From the NCBI RefSeq assembly GCF_024138145.1, contig NZ_CP099997.1, forward strand, positions 992,001 through 1,056,000: a DNA stretch of 64,000 nt. The letters run 5' to 3'. The notes beneath the pieces were generated by a model. It did no database searches. It worked only from the letters and a program-made list of their open reading frames with translations, and had not been told where the DNA came from. A program made the translations under genes and the position numbers. The stretch comes from Natronosalvus halobius. Lineage in GTDB: Archaea > Halobacteriota > Halobacteria > Halobacteriales > Natrialbaceae. This document shows positions 61,917 to 64,000 of the stretch, piece after piece. The stretch's first letter is position 1. Each line of letters begins with the position of its first letter.

Positions 61917-63365
61917 TCAGTACGGGATGAACGTAAGCGCGAGCGCGAGGAACGGCGTGAGCAGAAGCATCATCGCAATCGCGTAGCCGAACATCTCTCG
62001 CGCCTTGATCCCCGTGATCGCGAGCAGTGGGAGCGCCCAGAACGGGTTGAACAGGTTCGTGTGCGCGTCGCCGACCGCGTAGGCGATGGTGGCCTGCCCG
62101 ACGGGAACGCCGTGACCCTGTGCCGCCTCGACGACCGAAGGACCGAGGACGATCCACTCGCCGCCGCCGGAGGGCACGAACAGGTTGACGATGCCGCCGG
62201 CAATCCAGGCGACGATCGGGAACGTCGCCGGCTCCGAGATAGCGAACAGTCCCTCGGCGATCGAAGAGGAGAGCCCGGAGGCGTTCATCATCCCCTGGAT
62301 ACCGGCGAAGAACGGGAACAGCAGGATGATACCGGCGGCGGCCTCCGCCGCCTCGCCGAACCGTTCGCGATAGTAGGCGGGGCGCAGGAAGACGAGCAAG
62401 CCAGCGAACAGGAACGCGAAGTTCACGAGATTGAGATTCCAGGCATTGAGGCCCTCGGTCGCGAGGAGGTAGCCGACCATGACTACGCCACCGAGAGCGA
62501 TCAGTCCGCCGAGGAGTCGACTGTTGTCGATTTTTTCGGCCGGCGTCTCGTACGTGTCGATGCCGCCGTCGGGAACGGTGTCGCTACCGGCCCCCGACTC
62601 GTCGAACAGGTTCTTCTCGTCGACGAATTCCGTAATCGAGCGCGTCCGCCCCGCCCCCGGCGCGAGCAGGTACAAGAACGCAGCAGCGACCACGATCGAG
62701 GAAACCGTCAGCAAGAGGGCGTAGCTACTGAAGATTGTCTCGCTGGCCGGGACGATTCCGTCGATGTAGCCTCCCTCGATGAACTCATTTTCAGGGGTGT
62801 TGAGCAACAGCGGCGCCGACGCCGATAGCCCCCAGTGCCAGGTCAGGCCGAGGCCCATGTACCCGGCGACACACAGCAGCGGGTAGTGAACCGGCATTCC
62901 GTTCCGATGGGCTGTCTTTCCCATCTCTCGAGCGAAAATCGCCCCGAGGATGAGGCTGAACCCCCAGTGAATCCACGCCACGGCCATCGAGAAGACGCCC
63001 ACCAGGACGACGGCCTGTTTCCCGGAACTCGGAAGCTGGGTCAAGCGTTTGAGCAACGCGTTCACTCGTGGGTGATACGCGAGCACGAAGCCCGTCATCA
63101 GGATGAGCGTCATCTGCATCGCGAACGCGAGGAACGCCCAGAATCCCTCGAACCAGTAGGTGGTCATCTCGAGCGGATCGGATCCCTCGAAAACGATTCC
63201 GGCGACGAATACGATGTACGACAGGATGATCGCAAACAGAAACGGACTCGGCATCCATCGTTCGACGACGTCTGCGAGCTCTTTTCCGACCCGTTCGAAG
63301 AGTCCTGGTTTCGAGTCGCCACCACGATTCGTCCCTCCGCTGGCACCATTGTCTCGTGTTGCCAT
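61917..63365 (-). CDS. Short-chain fatty acid transporter (AtoE/TIGR00366 type)
   Basis: The 482-residue protein has an acidic N-terminus then about twelve hydrophobic helices. It shows VERWMPSPFLFAIILSYIVFV near residues 35-55, YHPRVNALLKRLTQLPSSGKQ near 97-117, VAWIHWGFSLILGAIFAREM near 128-147 and the terminal IVNLFVPSGGGEWIVLGPSVVEAA near 393-416, all of the AtoE family. Substrates in that family are short-chain fatty acids such as butyrate. An internal acidic loop near 250-275 lies between helices. Divergent from an MFS gene. Confidence 0.94.
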   Translation of the reverse strand: MATRDNGASGGTNRGGDSKPGLFERVGKELADVVERWMPSPFLFAIILSYIVFVAGIVFEGSDPLEMTTYWFEGFWAFLAFAMQMTLILMTGFVLAYHPRVNALLKRLTQLPSSGKQAVVLVGVFSMAVAWIHWGFSLILGAIFAREMGKTAHRNGMPVHYPLLCVAGYMGLGLTWHWGLSASAPLLLNTPENEFIEGGYIDGIVPASETIFSSYALLLTVSSIVVAAAFLYLLAPGAGRTRSITEFVDEKNLFDESGAGSDTVPDGGIDTYETPAEKIDNSRLLGGLIALGGVVMVGYLLATEGLNAWNLNLVNFAFLFAGLLVFLRPAYYRERFGEAAEAAAGIILLFPFFAGIQGMMNASGLSSSIAEGLFAISEPATFPIVAWIAGGIVNLFVPSGGGEWIVLGPSVVEAAQGHGVPVGQATIAYAVGDAHTNLFNPFWALPLLAITGIKAREMFGYAIAMMLLLTPFLALALTFIPY

Positions 63366-63390
63366 GATCCGTGGTAATTGGTAACTGTAT

Positions 63391-63403
63391 TAAATATTTA
63401 TAT
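63391..63403. promoter_or_regulatory. Shared bidirectional TATA element
   Basis: TAAATATTTATAT is self-complementary in its centre. It lies about 26-38 nt before ATG 63365 leftward and about 25-37 nt before GTG 63428 rightward. Both genes would give leaderless transcripts from overlapping promoters, so they may compete or be controlled together. Confidence 0.65.
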
Positions 63404-63427
63404 GTCGAACCGACCAATTCGGGGACA

Positions 63428-64000
63428 GTGACGGGGCCGGTTTCGACGAACGACGGCTACTACTACGGCTGGGTCGTGACGACAGCCTGCTTCATCGGCA
63501 CCTTCGTCATCTTCGGTGTGTCCTACTCCTTTGGCGTGTTCTTCGAACCGTTAGCGGCCGACTTCGACCTCTCTCGAGGCGCGACGTCGCTCGTGTTCTC
63601 CGTCCAGACCCTGATGATCTACGTCGGTGCGGCGCTCTTCGGCGGCATTGCCGACCGCTACGGCGTCAGACGAGTCATGGGCGCCGGCGTAGTGTTGCTG
63701 GCACTCGGGTTGCTCTGGACGAGCGAGGCGAACTCGATCACGACGCTCGGCCTTGCCTACGGAGTCGTCACGGCCCTCGGCATGGGACTGATCTACGTCG
63801 TCTCGTACGCGACCGTTCCCCGGTGGTTCGAGCGCCGTCGAGGCTTCGCGAGCGGTCTCGCCAGCGCCGGACTCGGTGTCGGCATGGTCGCCGTCACGCC
63901 CGTCGCGACGCTCCTCATCGCCCGCTACGGCTGGCGGCGCGCCTATCTCGCCCTTATCGCGGGGCTGGTCGCCCTGCTCGTCGTCGCCACCGTGCTGATC
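63428..64000 (+). CDS. Major facilitator superfamily transporter (N-terminal part, runs off the window)
   Basis: The frame from GTG 63428 is open for 191 codons to the window end. It begins VTGPVSTNDGYYYGWVVTTA, has helices near residues 13-37, 50-72, 78-97 and 103-125, and the MFS signature GGIADRYGVRRVMG between helices 2 and 3 (near 76-89). The style YGWVVTTACFIGTFVIFGVSYSFGVFF matches oxalate/formate antiporter-type and monocarboxylate carriers. Divergent from the AtoE-like gene, with a shared promoter. Confidence 0.88.
   Translation, partial: MTGPVSTNDGYYYGWVVTTACFIGTFVIFGVSYSFGVFFEPLAADFDLSRGATSLVFSVQTLMIYVGAALFGGIADRYGVRRVMGAGVVLLALGLLWTSEANSITTLGLAYGVVTALGMGLIYVVSYATVPRWFERRRGFASGLASAGLGVGMVAVTPVATLLIARYGWRRAYLALIAGLVALLVVATVLI

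Overview
The window is a piece of a haloarchaeal chromosome (class Halobacteria). Supporting signs are high G+C with heavy use of CTCGAG and GAC/GAG codons, very acidic proteins, archaeal ribosomal and transcription proteins (L1, L10/P0, L12/P1, L21e, Rpb4/RpoF, EF-1 beta), an Orc1/Cdc6 initiator, HalOD1-domain proteins, a bacterio-opsin-activator-type regulator, a SAMP/MoaD-like modifier, Tat signal peptides, and many genes with a TATA element about 25-30 nt before the start codon (leaderless transcripts). The species cannot be named from the sequence alone.

Layout. 0-7.6 kb: end of an unknown gene, glyA, an ABC-2 exporter pair, a CNNM/CBS membrane protein, a tandem universal stress protein, a ZIP metal transporter and a SHOCT protein. 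7.8-12.6 kb: a sulfur-handling block. A PiT-type permease, a two-gene YeeE/YedE transporter and a rhodanese-metallo-beta-lactamase protein run leftward; TusA, a DsrE-like protein and a HalOD1 protein run rightward from the same control region. 12.7-18.4 kb: oxidative metabolism with an aldehyde dehydrogenase, an exported cupredoxin-sugar dehydrogenase fusion and an exported two-domain multicopper oxidase. 18.6-20.9 kb: a probable replication origin, with an orc1/cdc6 gene and seven copies of a 19-bp origin-recognition-box-like repeat. 21.0-24.7 kb: ribosomal stalk genes L11, L1, L10 and L12, with a membrane protein inserted between L11 and L1.

24.7-42.4 kb: mostly housekeeping. It holds a TctA-like permease, a zinc-ribbon protein with EF-1 beta, YihY, a trans-sulfuration enzyme, the conserved block L21e-RpoF-DUF655-KsgA-MscS-HemK, two MetE-like proteins, asd, a fumarylacetoacetate hydrolase-family protein, tRNA-Glu with a duplicated 3' end, a response regulator and a carbamoyltransferase. 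42.5-47 kb: an accessory, decaying region of lower G+C with an HTH/DUF7521 pair, a frameshifted pseudogene, two tandemly duplicated type IV pilins, a tyrosine-recombinase pseudogene, an exported protein and an intron-containing tRNA-Trp. 47-64 kb: a DUF5794 protein, guaB, a low-G+C pilin-like surface protein, an aldo/keto reductase, a PAC2 chaperone, a Nop2/Sun RNA methyltransferase with a coupled partner, heptamer repeat arrays around a 39-residue gene, a HalOD1 protein, a large PAS/GAF/HTH sensor, a SAMP/MoaD protein beside a tungsten aldehyde oxidoreductase, a short-chain fatty acid transporter and the start of an MFS transporter.

Three threads run through the region. One is the sulfur relay: sulfur import, persulfide chemistry and sulfur carriers sit in one divergent cluster. 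The second is the origin, whose repeats also touch the promoter of its own initiator gene. The third is an abundance of short tandem repeats, many lying exactly at gene ends or expanding acidic linkers inside proteins, which suggests frequent replication slippage. All functions are inferred from sequence only; no database search was run.
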